Source: Vermamoeba vermiformis (taxonomy: Eukaryota; Tubulinea; Echinamoebida). Taken from it: 64,000 nucleotides of DNA. The stretch's first letter is position 1; the number at the start of each line of letters is the position of its first letter. Made by a program: the position numbers and the translations under genes. The stretch is taken from positions 1 through 64,000 of the forward strand of contig JBEWZL010000124.1 of the NCBI GenBank assembly GCA_045837725.1, written 5' to 3'. Under the pieces are notes generated by a model, which saw only the letters and a list, made by a program, of their open reading frames with translations, was not told the DNA's origin and searched no databases. Shown here piece after piece: positions 34,101 to 46,866 of the stretch.

Positions 34101-37100
34101 ATGGTACCCTTTTATTACTGCCGAAGGATATAGTTTTTTGAATTTTTGGAGGGAAGATCTGATTTTATTGTTAGAAATATTTTGGCTTCACGAGCTTTCG
34201 TGAGCACCAAGAAGATATAATTCGAGCGTGCTTGGAAGGAGAAGATCAATTTGTTTGCATGCCCACAGCTTCAGGAAAATCTTTGTGTTACCAGATGCCG
34301 CCACTCGTAACAGATAAAGTTGGCATCGTAATCTCGCCTTTAATTAGGTACAATGTCCAATAATTACTATGTTTTTGCGTATTACTAACGAATCAATGCA
34401 GTCTGATGAATGACCAAGTTATGAAAATGACTCAGTAAGCTTGCACGAGCATGCAGAATTAATTTTAACGTAGAAATTTGAAAATAGATCGAATATTAAA
34501 GCCACATTTTTGGGTTCTGGTCAACAAGACAACTCTGCATTCTCGGATGCCATGAAAGGCAACTATTCAATTGGTACGCCATCCTAATTCATATCATGAT
34601 GCTAATTTATCGTATGGTAGTATATATCACACCTGAAAAGCTGAAGAGTTGCATTGGCGAGTTGAGAAATTTGCACAAAACAAAAGGCATTCAATTATTC
34701 GCCGTTGACGAGTCTCATTGCGTCTCTGAATGGTAATTAACAACGTTATATGCTAGCATAAATTAATGTGTCGTTAATAGGGGTCATGAATTCCGAACGG
34801 ATTTTGCCAAACTCGATGTTATTCGCCAGAACTTTCCGGATGTACCTTTGATGGCGCTGACAGCCACTGCAACCTCAAAAGTTCAAGCGGATATTATATC
34901 CAAATTAAGGCTAAGAAATCCGAAGATAACCAAAGCATCCTACAACAGGTAATCAGGGTATTTTCGAGAGTCTGGATCTTGCTCACTCTGTTATCATTAG
35001 GCCCAATTTATTCTACGAAGTGAAGTTGAAGAAGAGCATCGAAGAAGATTTATCGTTTTTAGTAACCGAAACTCATTCAACAATTATTTATTGCCCAACC
35101 ATTCAAGAGACGGAGGACGTGGCGCAGTTTCTAAAAGCACGTGGCGCCAAGGCAGCGTTTTATCACGGCAAAATGGACCATGTGTTTCGCAATCAAATTC
35201 ACACGCAATTTGCAACGGACGAGCTCAACATCATCGTGGCAACGATTGCATTTGGCATGGGCGTGGACAAGCCTGATGTGCGCAATGTAATTCATTATGG
35301 TCCTTCCAAAAGTATCGAATCTTATTACCAAGAGTCTGGGCGTGCTGGACGTGACAGCTTGTCAGCTAAATGCGTCATGTTTTACGTACCACAAGGTCAG
35401 GAACACAATTCTTCACGCCAAAAGTACGAGCATTAACAACCTGAGCAGATTTTACCAAAGCGGATGTGAGGTTCAACATGAGCCCTGATAAAGTGGTGCG
35501 GGCGGAGAATAAGGACAAGTTACAAGCAATGAAAGATTATGCGACGAACACGATTGCGTGCAGGAGGAAAATGATCTTGGAGTACTTTGAAGAGCAGTAC
35601 GATCCGTTCAACTGCGGCAATTGTGACAATTGTATGGCCATTTTGAACAACAGCAATCACTCCATGCAAGATTTTACCGAGGTAATGGATCGAGGACACG
35701 CGACTTTGAACAGCATTTGATGGCTAACTTATTATTTAGGATGTGTTACTGCTGTTGAAATCGATTAAAGCCACGGGCGAGAGATACGGCTTGACGGTGC
35801 CTATTCAACTTCTGCTTGGCAAGAAGGATAACAGATTGATTTCGACTGACGGTAAGAATGACAAGGCTATCCAACAGCACGCTAACACCTAGGCACAGAG
35901 ATCACTGGAGTGTCAGGCAAAGGCAAGATAAGGTCAGAAAAGTGGTGGAAAGAGCTCGCCATGGTGATTAAGAACTACAAGTTGATCGAAGAAACGAGTT
36001 CGCAGTTCTACGTGACTTATCGATTGAGTCCTAAAGGCGCACTAATCGTGTCTAATCCTGCTGTCTATTCACCGATAATGTTACCCGCTACAAAAGTAAT
36101 GACCGCGGAAGAGCTCGCTGCTGAAAAGAAAGCCCGTCTAGAGTACGTTTATGACACGTGTCAATGCAGTGGTACTAATCAAGACTTATTTAGGGAGTTG
36201 CGTAATCCTCAACACAAGTTCAAAAAGATGGACGAAGAGACGGTCATGCTGTTCGGTGAGCTGTTCAAACTGCGCAAAGAACAAGCTCAGCAGCGAAAGA
36301 TTGCACCGTACATGATCTTCAGCGAGGCTGTGCTCGGTCTACTGTCGAAGCACAGACCAGCTGATGACACGCACTTCAGTCTCATCGAAGGCATTGACGA
36401 GCAGAAAGCGAAGGACTACGGACCAATATTCACGAGGGCAATTGCTGACTTTTGTCTAGCGCACAAGCTCGAAACCAATGTATTCGACAACAGCACACTG
36501 GACAAGAGGTAACAAATAGAAAACGATTGAAAGAAGGTACTAATCGGGACTTTATAGTGAGCATAGAAAAGCATTATTACCACCAGCACAGCTGAAGAAA
36601 TCAACGAGTAAGATGCGCGGGCAAGGTGCAGTCATGAACCCGAGCGTCAGAAGGTCAAATCAAATTGTCAGCGAGGAACTTAGTGATGACGATGACGATG
36701 CCATAGCCGATGCCATGATGAATGAAATTGATGAGCCAGTGAAGAGTACTAGTGCCAGGCAAGAGACAAAGGCCAAAGATGAAATGGAGGTCACACAAGG
36801 GCCCGGCGATTACGACGTTGTGCAGTTAGACAACAACGAAGAAGCGACACAGAAACGAGGCATGAAGCGGAAACTACCGTCTTGGTCACAGCCACGTGCT
36901 TACGGAGGCCTTCCGCTGACCAGCTCGTACAAGAAGACGACTCCATCAGCCGATACGCAGGACGCTAACAAGAGCAGCGCTAATACTAGCAATGCGGTGT
37001 CTTCGTCGCAAGTGCTGTTCTCGTTGCCGCAACCCTCAGCGAGTTCTGGTCGAGTGATGTTGACACGAGGAAATTACGAGCCTGAAGATGCTATTGACAT

Positions 37101-37266
37101 CGATGAGCCGCCGAACAAGAGAGCGAGAGTGGATCCGATGCAGACTGGCGATGAGAGCGGTGATGTGCTGATTAGAACTTCAGTGCTCGGTCAGTACATG
37201 TTCAACTCCAAAGAGATGTCGCCCTTAGAGTTGTTCACTTACTTCGAGGCACAGCGACAATTGTAG
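34101..37266 (+). CDS. RecQ-type DNA helicase
   Basis: Many exons encode a RecQ helicase: SFREHQEDIIRACLEG (Q-motif region), Walker A MPTASGKSLCYQ, the DEAH-box variant VDESHCVSEWGHEFR, MALTATAT, IIYCPT, FGMGVDKPDVRNVIHYG and YYQESGRAGRD. The RQC zinc site follows (CRRKMILEYF ... NCGNCDNC), with a winged helix (DVLLLLKSIKATGERYGLTV) and an HRDC-like region (QQRKIAPYMIFSEAVLGLLS). A Ser-rich, acidic tail of about 200 residues has a possible nuclear signal (PPNKRARVD). RecQ enzymes unwind recombination and repair intermediates with 3'-to-5' polarity. WRN-type RQC plus HRDC order is present but no exonuclease domain is seen. The 5' end is uncertain. A start codon at 34101 placed directly before an intron (34104 to about 34172) gives MKYFGFTSFREHQ. 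Confidence 0.85.
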
Positions 37267-37391
37267 CTTCACTTGAACCAGGGAACCTTGAACCACTGTA
37301 AATAATATTGCGAAAAAATTCTTGTGCGTTCGTGTAAATTATCATCAATAGCACATAGACTCATTAACTAAATTCAGTTAATTGCGTAACT

Positions 37392-38646
37392 ATGGAGACT
37401 GGAGCAAAGAAAATTCAGGCAGTCATCCACAGTCGGATGGATTCAGTGTTGCAACAAAGAAAGTAAGAACGCGTGGGTTAGCCTTGAAAACAATTTTTTA
37501 TAATAATATACTAACTGTATTTAATTTTTGTCTACAAATAGAGAGCAGGAGAAGCTGATGAGTATTTTAAATATTGTTGCAAAAGTGACATCCGAAAATA
37601 CAGCGCAGACTTTCGTTCAAACAGAGGCAGATAAATATCAAACAGATGATATGAACAAAGAATTTATAAAAAATAATATAGATTTCGACTTACAACTCCT
37701 GTTTGACGAACCAGTCGAGATTTGGATCGACGTTCTTAAAGGTTACTCCTCCTTGACGATCAACTGCCCTATACTTTATATTTACCCCGTGATATTTTAG
37801 GTCTCACAACATCCAAGGCTAAATGGAAATTTTTATTTGTCCTTGAACCAGATCCGATTCTCGGCATTCAATCTCAGTAAGTCTAGTTGTCAATATTAAA
37901 TTTCATTAATACCTCGTGCAGAGCTATTGAAATGGCACATAATTTCAATGCTGTATTTACTTGGAATCCCGTAGTGCTATCTAAATGTTCAAATGCAGTT
38001 TTGTTCGAGCACGCAGGAACCTGGATCTTGCCCTCGATGCGTGAGGCAGTAAGCGACATTTCAAAGAAACAACTTAATATAAGCTTTGTAAGTACCTTCT
38101 CAACCACGAAGACGGAGATCAAATACTGAAATTTAGCTATAGGTCTGTGGTAACAAGGCTCAAACTGACGGTCACAAATTGCGCTTGAAGATCTGGAACA
38201 AACAAATGTCCATCACAACACCCTCATTATTCTACGTGAGTGGACAAGCAGGTAGTGGACTCAATAGACCACGTGACAACCCGTTCTTGCCTGCTGCACT
38301 TGATGGCAAGCGAGTGTTGTTCGAACAGTCCATGTTCCATTTGACGATCGAAAACACCAAGCTAGAGAATTATTTCTCGGAAAAACTCGTCGACGCATTG
38401 ATTAGCAAGACGGTGCCGGTCTATTGGGGCTGTCCAAACATCGACGAGTGGTTCGATCCACGCGGATTCATTTTCATCAACGACAACATCGACGAAATTA
38501 TTAGCACACTTAATAACTTAACTGCAGAGGATTATATGAGTAGATTACCGTTCATTGAAGAAAATTACAAGCGAGCAGAACAGTACTTGGACTTGCAGAG
38601 TAGAATGACGCTGGCGATTGACAAACAAATCAACGCCGGCAAATAA
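37392..38646 (+). CDS. GT10-like fucosyltransferase family protein
   Basis: Exons starting METGAKKIQAVIHSRMDSVL encode roughly 330 residues. The C-terminal donor-binding half has the family 10 signature FHLTIENTKLENYFSEKLVD, then ALISKTVPVYWGCPNIDEWF and GFIFINDNIDEI. This matches alpha-1,3-fucosyltransferases, whose motif is usually ENS..YVTEK...VPVYWG. The N-terminal half (FLFVLEPDPILGI, TWNPVVLSKCSNAVLFEHAG) fits the acceptor domain. No signal anchor or membrane helix is present at the N terminus, unlike Golgi enzymes, so it may act in the cytosol. The sugar transferred is not proven by sequence. Its 3' end is 150 bp from the convergent acyltransferase gene. Confidence 0.75.
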
Positions 38647-38795
38647 ACTCGACCTGTTCATAAATAACGATTCAAATTACTGTACTTATACTTTTTGACT
38701 AATGTTTGGCCTAAACGTAACGAAATCTTTGGCCTTAAAAACAAACGGGAAAAGTACCTTATTTTCGATATTTTAATAAGTATTCAATGTTGGTC

Positions 38796-40071
38796 TTAAA
38801 TAAAGTGTATTTTCTTATGACCATATCCGAGCTTCACTTTGTTGTCCTCGTACAAATCTCGCAACGCGTCCATGTAGACCTTGTGCCAGTGTTCCACCTC
38901 AGTCGGTGACGGGTTTTCTATTTTTGGCAAATCAATAGGCTTGCCAATCAGCGTGCACAGCCATCGACGGTGTGGCATGAAGCCAATACTGTACATAAAT
39001 ATGCCGCGACCATTCACCATGGGCAGCGTAAAGCCCAACGTCTGTCGGTACAAAAAAAGTTAATTAACAATAAATGTTTTAATCTTAATTGCCTAATTTA
39101 GGTATATTAGCAAGTATTATGTACCTTTTTGACCGTTTCTTGGAAAGTTCGGAGTTTGCTGCCCTTGGGATTATCAACTTGCTTGTAAAGTTCGTTCTCG
39201 CCGAAAGCAAACACGGGCACGAGCGCTGCACCGGCTATCAGTGCTAATCGGACAAATCCGTATCTAAAAAAGGAAATAATCAATAATTATTTTTCCTCCA
39301 TAGATAAAAATGTCGATCGTGATCCGCAACGAGAATAAAAATTTCTTTGGAGCGCACCAAGGCCTTATGTATTTCATTATATATAATAATATAATAATAT
39401 TACCTTTTTTTAATAACAATATCGCGATTTCCAGGTCTAGCGTGCAAACTTTCTTCTGCGCCACCAACGACGAGCAAAACTGACATTTTATGTTGAAGAG
39501 CACCGAGAATTGATTTCTTATCGCTGCCAATGCACCCCATGGCATATAAGTAGTCTCTAAAGAATGGAATGCTGAAGTTGCTTTCCAATGTTACTACGCG
39601 CAGATCTACACCAGGAAACATCGCGTTGAATCCACCGGAAGAGTACGTCATAAAGTTCGCCCAAACACTCATGCCAATAATACCTTATATATATTAATAT
39701 TATGCTAATATTGGAGATTTAAACGTACCGTGAGGGTGGATGCACAACATGTGAGGTTTTTTCGGATCAAGATCCGCAGTTTTAACCAATTGAGTCGGAA
39801 AATATTCGCGGAATTTTAATAAGTGCGGCATTGATCGGACTCGCACGGACATTCGCTTGGCTCTGCGATGAACTGGCACTCGTACATCGAGATAAAAGAT
39901 CCACGTTAAGTAGACTAAATATGGCACCCATAATAACGGATTAATGATGCAAACTATATTCAACGCTATTAATAGGAATGGTGTGAGCACTGTGATGAAG
40001 GTGCTGATGGTCTGGATTCGCCTTTCGAGCGGGATGTTGAACGGATTTGCTACCGAAGTAATTCTAACCAT
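38796..40071 (-). CDS. DGAT2-family acyltransferase
   Basis: The start MVRITSVANPFNIPLERRIQ is followed by a long double-span hydrophobic hairpin (FITVLTPFLLIALNIVCIIN, then PLLWVPYLVYLTWIFYLDV). The catalytic HPHG block comes next (MLCIHPHG), with VVTLESNFSIPFFRDYLYAM, GCIGSDKKSI, VVGGAEESLHARPG, FVRLALIAGAALVPVFAFGE and the C terminus LGYGHKKIHFI. This is the diacylglycerol O-acyltransferase 2 / monoacylglycerol acyltransferase fold, which makes triacylglycerol or wax esters at the ER membrane and lipid droplet. Which acyl acceptor it prefers cannot be read here. At least four introns are present and all join in phase by eye. Confidence 0.9.
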
Positions 40072-40546
40072 CTATACTGCTGGAAATATTAATACAATGA
40101 TTATTCATATTTTATTTCAATTTTCTGGCTTTTCTAAAATTAATTTCCAAAATGTTTTTCAAGCCGAAAAAAACGCCTTAGTCGCAACTGGCTTCTACTT
40201 ACTCTATATACAATAAAAAATATATTAATATTTTTTTCAGTCTATTTATAATACAATGCCGCTTCGCTGTGGCCTTCAGTTTTTGATAAATTTAGAAAAG
40301 TGGCCTAAAATTTTGGAACCGGAGAAAATCCCGGCTTTCAGTGAAAACACTCGACTTCAAATAGTGCTCAGCTCGGTATTTCCATTTATAGTAATAATGG
40401 AGATAGAACGCGATGCACGTAGAATTCAATTCAAATTTGCGTCGTATACTCCAATCCAGCCTTTTTAGATCTGCCCGGCTTATTGAAGATTCAGTGATAC
40501 ATATAGTACAATCGAATACTTATATATTTAAATATTAATTGACATA
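40072..40546. other. Intergenic, no gene seen
   Basis: It lies between the acyltransferase start and the dynamin stop, both on the minus strand. A plus-strand ORF at 40256-40468 has no neighbours in phase and no recognisable motif. Confidence 0.5.
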
Positions 40547-43500
40547 TTACAATGAGGTGCTTTGTTGTTGTTTCCAATCGACCATCAGCTCCGTCAATTG
40601 AATAATTTTCTTGGCTTGTTTCAATGCAGCCAATTCCTCAGTGCATTTCTATTTAAATATAGCGTTAATATATATGACGCTTAATTATGCTACTATTTGG
40701 CGAACGTACCTTTCTCTTTTGACCAACTTCGTCGGATTCGAACAACAATTCGTCGTACAACTCTTCCTTGTACAAATTGCTGACTAACTCACGCTGCATG
40801 TTGTCTTTTGAAGAATTGACGAGTGTCAACATAATTGCCTAATTGGGAAATAACCGTGGATTAGAACGTCTCTTGGACCTTAAAAAATTATTGCAAAGTT
40901 ACCTTGACGGTGTGATCCTGCACGCTCTTTTTTACAATATCAAAGTACGAGCTCAACAATTGCTCTAAATAACTAACATTAGCAAGTGAATAAGACACTA
41001 GGGATCAAAGTACAATACATACTGATGAGTTTGATCTGTTGCATTTCACGTTCAGAGATTTCTTCGGTGACTTTAATCGCGCTGCCAAAGTCGCGTTGTT
41101 CGTCTTTTTTGACTTCAATCGGCTTGCTTTCAGGCTTGGGCTTGGTGCCGAACAAAAAGCCGAAAATGCCTGAACCACCGCTGCCGTCACTGTTGCTGTC
41201 CTTGATCATGCGCTCGAGCTCCACATCACGTGTTTCTTCTACGAATAATAGACGTTATTACCAAAAATGGAAAGGTTACGGCGAAAAAAAGGTTAGGACC
41301 GAGATGCAGATCGCGTTGTAAGTGCCGAATATTCGGAAGAACATATGATATTACGTTACTATAGGATATATTCCTTACCTTGACGAGGCTTCAAGAGACC
41401 CAAGCCAACAAAGTCCGGGTGATTGGTGTTGATGTACGTGAGTTCCAGCGCGATCAACTGTTCAATCAGCGCGTTGGATTGTTTCACGAGCTTCTTCATC
41501 ATGTAATTGGCGGTCTCTAAGATCTTCAAGCGGAGTTTAGGATATCTTTGCAAGTCTTTAGCCTCCAACTGTTGCACGATGCGCATCAACTCGCTGTGAA
41601 TAACTTCGGCGCATTGGTGAGCTGGATCGCGCAACATTTCAATTTGTCGCTTGGCCAACAACTCAAAGGCCGCGTCGGGCACGAACAGCGATGCCTTAGG
41701 ACCAGCGGCATTGCGCAGAGCAGTGCGAATGTCACTCAGTGTCAAGTTGGTGGTCGCTGAGATCTTGTTCAAATTTTGCACAAAACTCTCGTGGAAGATG
41801 TAACGAATACGAGCACCGCCGTTACTGTCAATAGAATATTAGCAACGACTAGTGCGGAGGGAAATTTCCGACTTACAGTTCCTTGGTCTCGATCTCATTG
41901 GGCAAGCCTTCAATGGCTGCTTTGAACTCCTGCGCGAATCGATTGATGATTTGCAACAACAACCAGCCCTTGGCTGCCGGTGTGTTGGCCAGATAAGCTT
42001 GAGTGTCTTCACCGAGTGTTGCGAGCTCAGCTTTCTTGGCAGCAATCAAATCACGCACTTGATTACGCAAGCCCGGCAAGGTCTTGCGGATGTGGTCCGT
42101 CAAGAGCTATAAGCCGTGGAAATAAGTTGATGGACGAAATAAACGAATAAAAACGTTCGGTACGTACCTCGTTGCATCTGTGAGCCAAGTACATGGTGCC
42201 AACTTTTTGACCCAAGATTTGGTACTGAGGATGACGCGCGAAGAAATCTCGCTCGTCTTGAAGAGCCTCCGTGATTGGTTTGCGATTGAGAATGTCTCTT
42301 TGACTTCTGTAAAACAACGCGTGTCAGTACGACATCACAAAAGCGGTGTTGGACACGCACCTGTTTACAACACCAATCCATCCGTGCTTCAACGGGATGT
42401 GCATTCCAGTCAGTACGTTCATGGCGTCGGTGCCTTTGTCCATCAAATCAAGCTTGGTCAACACACCGAGTGTTCTGTTGCCCTCGGGATCCACTTCACG
42501 AGCCATCTTTAGCGCATCGCTCGTGGCCAAATCTTTCGTCAAACAAGATTAGACATCTGTATGGTTAATGAAGGCTCTTAGCGTACCTTGATTGGCAGAT
42601 TGCACGGCCAAAATAATTGCGTTGGGCTTAGAAATAAATTCGCGAATGAGTTCACGGATGCGTTCCTCGATGTCACTAGGCTGATCACCAACTGGAATCT
42701 TAATGCCACATAATACTATTAGATAACCTAGATAAAGCAATACAACGGAAATACTTACACGTGCAATGCCCGGCGTGTCAACAAGTGTCAAGTTGATGAC
42801 GTGTGGCGAGTAAACTTTGAGCAAGATTGGTTGCTTGCTAATGCCTTTGTTTTTACCAGCAATTCTGCAATGAAATATTAGCACGAGGTACAATAGACGG
42901 CTAGTAAGAAGAAGAGCGTTCACTCCTACCTTTCAGTCTCGTTCTCAATTTCTTTCTTAATGTCCTCAAAATTGTGGTACTTGTGACCATGTTTGTGCAA
43001 AAACTCTCCGTATTCTGACGTCATAAAGATTAGACAAGACCCACGCATGTAAGCAAATGGGTGCCATGTTCCCGGGCTTACCTTCGTTGGAGTCATTTCG
43101 GTTCAACTGTAGAATCAAAGGTCGACGTGTTACAATGTCAGTACCACGTGGCAAGAAATCTCGACCAACGAGATTTTCTAGTACTGAACTTTTACCGCTG
43201 CTCTGACTGGGTTTGGGCAAGGTCAGCATCAGTTAGGTGACTATATCTAGCCACAATATTTAACGTACCCTCCAACAACGACGATCTGAGGCAGATCAAG
43301 CTCGGTTCCGACCATTGCAAAAATTTCTTGCAATTTATTCACTGTTGGAATGAGCTGTAAAACGAAAATCAGAATTTCGATTACGTGGCACAATAAACAT
43401 GGATGAGTTCGCTTACTTCATTACCAATGGGCTTAACGTTTGATTTCACGTCCGCATTTACGATCACTGAGGCGTGGAATAAACGCACCGTAGGAGCTCG

Positions 43501-43986
43501 AAGATCCGCCTGAAAATATTCAGTGAAAATTAGAATAATGCCTTTCAACATAGCATTTCGCAGATTATGAATAAAGTGAATTAAAATAACTATTTTACGT
43601 TTTAATAAAGAGATCTGTTATTAATAAAATCAAGCTGTCAATTTGCAAAAATTAATTCTCGCGTGCCAAGCTGTTGCGAACATATAATACCCACAAAAAT
43701 TAATATCCTAGAGATAGACGTAATTTTAAAATTATTAAATCGCTTACTGCTGAATTTACAACGGTTTTTTTGCGTTGTTGCAACAAATTGATTGATCTCG
43801 AGCTGAAAGCTGATAAGCTTCGTGAGGTCGTTTGATAACTCCTTGACAAAGGAGCATTTGTGAATAGATCGGCCTTGCTCGCTTTAGAGCAGATATCTAA
43901 ATAAAGTAAGTCAGATTCGCAGTCAGAAAACAAACCAGGAGCTGCTTACTATTAACCGCTCGAAGGCCAGCTCTCACTGCATACAT
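40547..43986 (-). CDS. Dynamin-family GTPase with mitochondrial-type leader
   Basis: The GTPase domain has P-loop [38 protein letters not shown] and [14 protein letters not shown]. Middle and stalk regions follow, including [19 protein letters not shown] and [10 protein letters not shown] segments. A Gly/Ser-rich linker replaces the PH domain and the protein ends with a GED ([20 protein letters not shown] to [12 protein letters not shown]). This is the dynamin-related layout lacking PH and Pro-rich domains. Three exons upstream of the GTPase domain join in phase to a leader rich in Arg, Ser and Ala and poor in acid ([32 protein letters not shown]), typical of a mitochondrial presequence. That resembles amoebozoan DymB-type proteins rather than Drp1. 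Mitochondrial fission or inner-membrane work is inferred. Confidence 0.88.
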
Positions 43987-44294
43987 GTTGTTGTATAACA
44001 ATTGAATTGCAACAATAAAGCAATAGTCTGTTTTGATTTTTTTCTGTGAGTTCAGTAATCAAACCACACGGAATTCAAGGCGCTTTCGCGAACAGTCTCA
44101 ACTGTAGTTCTATCTTTAAGGAGCAAATGGATTAGCTGTGTTAAGGCTTGACCTTTGTAGTACGAGCTCAAATACCACAAGAGGACTAGATAATGAGCTA
44201 AAGACGTGACTTCGTGTAAAAAGACCGGTTTGCTTGATGATAAAATAACATGTTTAACAAACTCTCTACATAGGTCATTACTTAGCTATCGCAT
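43987..44294. other. Intergenic, no gene seen
   Basis: It is a short gap between the dynamin start and the stop of the FAD monooxygenase gene, both on the minus strand. Confidence 0.5.
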
Positions 44295-46535
44295 TTATAT
44301 GTTTTTCCTCGTCAACAACTTGGCAAGTACTCGCAGCGCTCCGTTGCGGAAGGTTCTGGTTATGAATCCGGATTTGAGAAACCATGCTGATCCCTGTGGC
44401 GAGTACAATATCAAAATTGTGCTTGGGAAGTGTTCGTTCTACAATCTTGTGTACTTACGGCTTCGCTTCCCAGTAAGAATGGCTTCGAGCGCTTGTTGAT
44501 CTCGATCTCAGAGTCGGAGAGAAATGATTCAATCAGCTTGTTTCTTTGATTAATTCGGGATAGATCTTTGTAGTCCGGCGATTGTGGGTCAAATTCCGCC
44601 ACTTTCGCACGTAGTTCCTTAGCAAGCAAGTGGGCATGTTTTACCGCTAGATTCGCACCTGAAAAGGTTTAGAGGATTTAATCGTGGTCCTAAATATCTG
44701 TATAGCGTACCTTGACCTAAAAACGGTAGGCAGTGGTTAGATGCATCGCCTATTAGCGTTACTCGGCCTCCAAGAGTATTGCTAATCGAAGATCAGCACG
44801 CGTACTAATACAATTAGAAATTATTGCAAAGAACGTACACCACACGCATAGTACTCAAATCTAGATGCATTAGCTCTTTTGAATATACTCTTTGTGGCGT
44901 TGATATATTCTCAGCAGGTGTATGCTCGATAATTGAGCGAACTGTTGAGTGATTGATTGTCAGCTGTCGCAATAGATACGCTTTCAGTTGTTCTTTGTCG
45001 TTTATCGTCTTTTGAAGGTCTTTCTCTTGCACAGGCAAGTGAACGAGCCAATTGAGTTCGTTGTCGATGAGTGTAGCCAACATCGAGTCTCCCTGACCGA
45101 GTTGAATGAACGAAACTGTTTATACCGGTGTCAAATACGCTGATACGAGAATATATTGCAAAAGAATGGACTTACAGTAATCTTTTAGCCGAGGACTTGC
45201 TTTTACACTGCCACAAAACTTAGTCTATATTGATAAATTGTTTCGGATGGCAACACAAAACTTACCTTTCAAGCCCGCTCGCATCCAACACGCCGTTAAT
45301 AGCGACTACATTTAAGAATTTCTTCTTTTCGTGTTTGATTTGCCTCCGTACATCGGATCTGGAGATTAAAACGGAGATTAACAATAAACGAATGTTGGTA
45401 TACTGGCCGCATGCAGCCCTGAAATATTCGTTGGTTGAACAAAGCGAGCATGATTTATATTAAGTAGCTATTAAACCACCGCTCCGCGTTGATTTGGTTG
45501 GCAGGTGCCAAAGGCTACTTACTGTGCTCCATCCGCTCCGATCAATATGTCAAACGTGTGCTCCACAGTATTTTCATCTTTGCCGTTATTTGTCTTTGCA
45601 AACACGCGCACCTGAACATCACTTTCGTCCTTCTCTGCAGCATTGTCTTTCGTCAAGAGGATCGGATCTGATCCGGTTTTATTCAGATATTCTTCGTAAT
45701 GATGGAAATCTGTTCCCCAAGCGATTTTAATCCTAAAATCGAGTATAAACCAGTTAAATTGTTATTTACTTTACGATGCTATATATGTGCGATGCTCGAG
45801 TAAAGTAAGGAAGATGAAGAATTCCGCAATTCGTTGACAAATTCGCTCAGAATTAGACTCACATCGGCACGTATATAATGTTGATAATATAAATTATAGT
45901 GTTTACCCTAAACTTTCGCAGCATTCAACAAGTGCTTGGTGCAGTTGATCTTTTGACACGCGATACAAGGTAACGCAATCTTCTTTTTTTGGGTCAGGAA
46001 TAAACTCCAGTTCTTTGTCTGTTCCCAATACAATTCAATGTTAAACCAGTACTGTCGCATAATGATTTGCAACATATTCCGTACCGCCGTCATATAACGG
46101 AATTCTAGTCGCTGGACGGGAGTGTTTCAGATCCAGCTTGCTGACAATGCTCTCGTTGAAATCCTTCAACTGATCAACGGCTATAATACGTTAATATATA
46201 GTCCAAAGACGTAAGAGTACTTACTTGAGTCCATTAGTGTCAAGTTGTAGCCCCATTTCCTTCCGTCCTCTAGGGACACGTAAATACTCTAAAATGGTTG
46301 TATATATTTTATTACATACTATTACTTTGCTCTAACACCGATACATCGACTCCTAAGTTCTTGAGGGCAATGGCAGCTGCGATCCAAAAAAAAATTGTTT
46401 TAAAAATTATCCAAAATTATTCCAATGGCATTTTTGCATACTAGATAGTCCACTAATACCAGCGCCAATAATTCCGACTTTTGGAAGCTCAATATTATGA
46501 GTTGATATTGTTTTCCTCTGCTCTTGATCTGCCAT
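44295..46535 (-). CDS. FAD-dependent monooxygenase
   Basis: The gene starts MADQEQRKTISTHNIELPKV. The dinucleotide-binding GxGxxG (VGIIGAGISGLS) opens a Rossmann fold, and VYVSLEDGRKWG-like and RPATRIPLYDG segments follow. The second FAD site (HTFDILIGADGAQ) is the GD/ADG motif of group A flavoprotein hydroxylases, and a C-terminal part contains LLGSEANEHFPSTILI and ends GALRVLAKLLTRKNI. Such enzymes hydroxylate small aromatic or similar substrates with NAD(P)H and oxygen (kynurenine 3-monooxygenase and salicylate hydroxylase are relatives). There is no membrane anchor that I can see. Substrate is unknown. About ten short introns are inferred, and the penultimate and last exons were chosen for phase. 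Confidence 0.8.
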
Positions 46536-46866
46536 TCTTCCTCTAATTCGCTCTGATTGTTACAAATACTATTGTGCTATAACTGTGCACTACTATTCCC
46601 ACTGTGGTCACGGGAGAAAAGGGCTGTGCGGGACTGCAAACTAAAGTTTCCTGTCTGAACTCATTTTGCCGAGAACGTCACTTTCAAGAAAAGCCATTGT
46701 TTCATAGATCTTTTGCAATACAATGTCTAAAAATAACGTTCTTTGAATCGCGAAAATCGGTTTTGAACTTGACCAATGGTTGCTGTTTTATTTTCGTTTG
46801 AAAAAAAAATGCGCACTTAACAGCCACTTTATGACTATATCATTTACACTAATGACAGAATAATAA
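46536..46866. other. Divergent promoter region
   Basis: The 331 bp separates the FAD monooxygenase (minus) and the first Ras-BTB gene (plus). No other element is visible. Confidence 0.5.
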
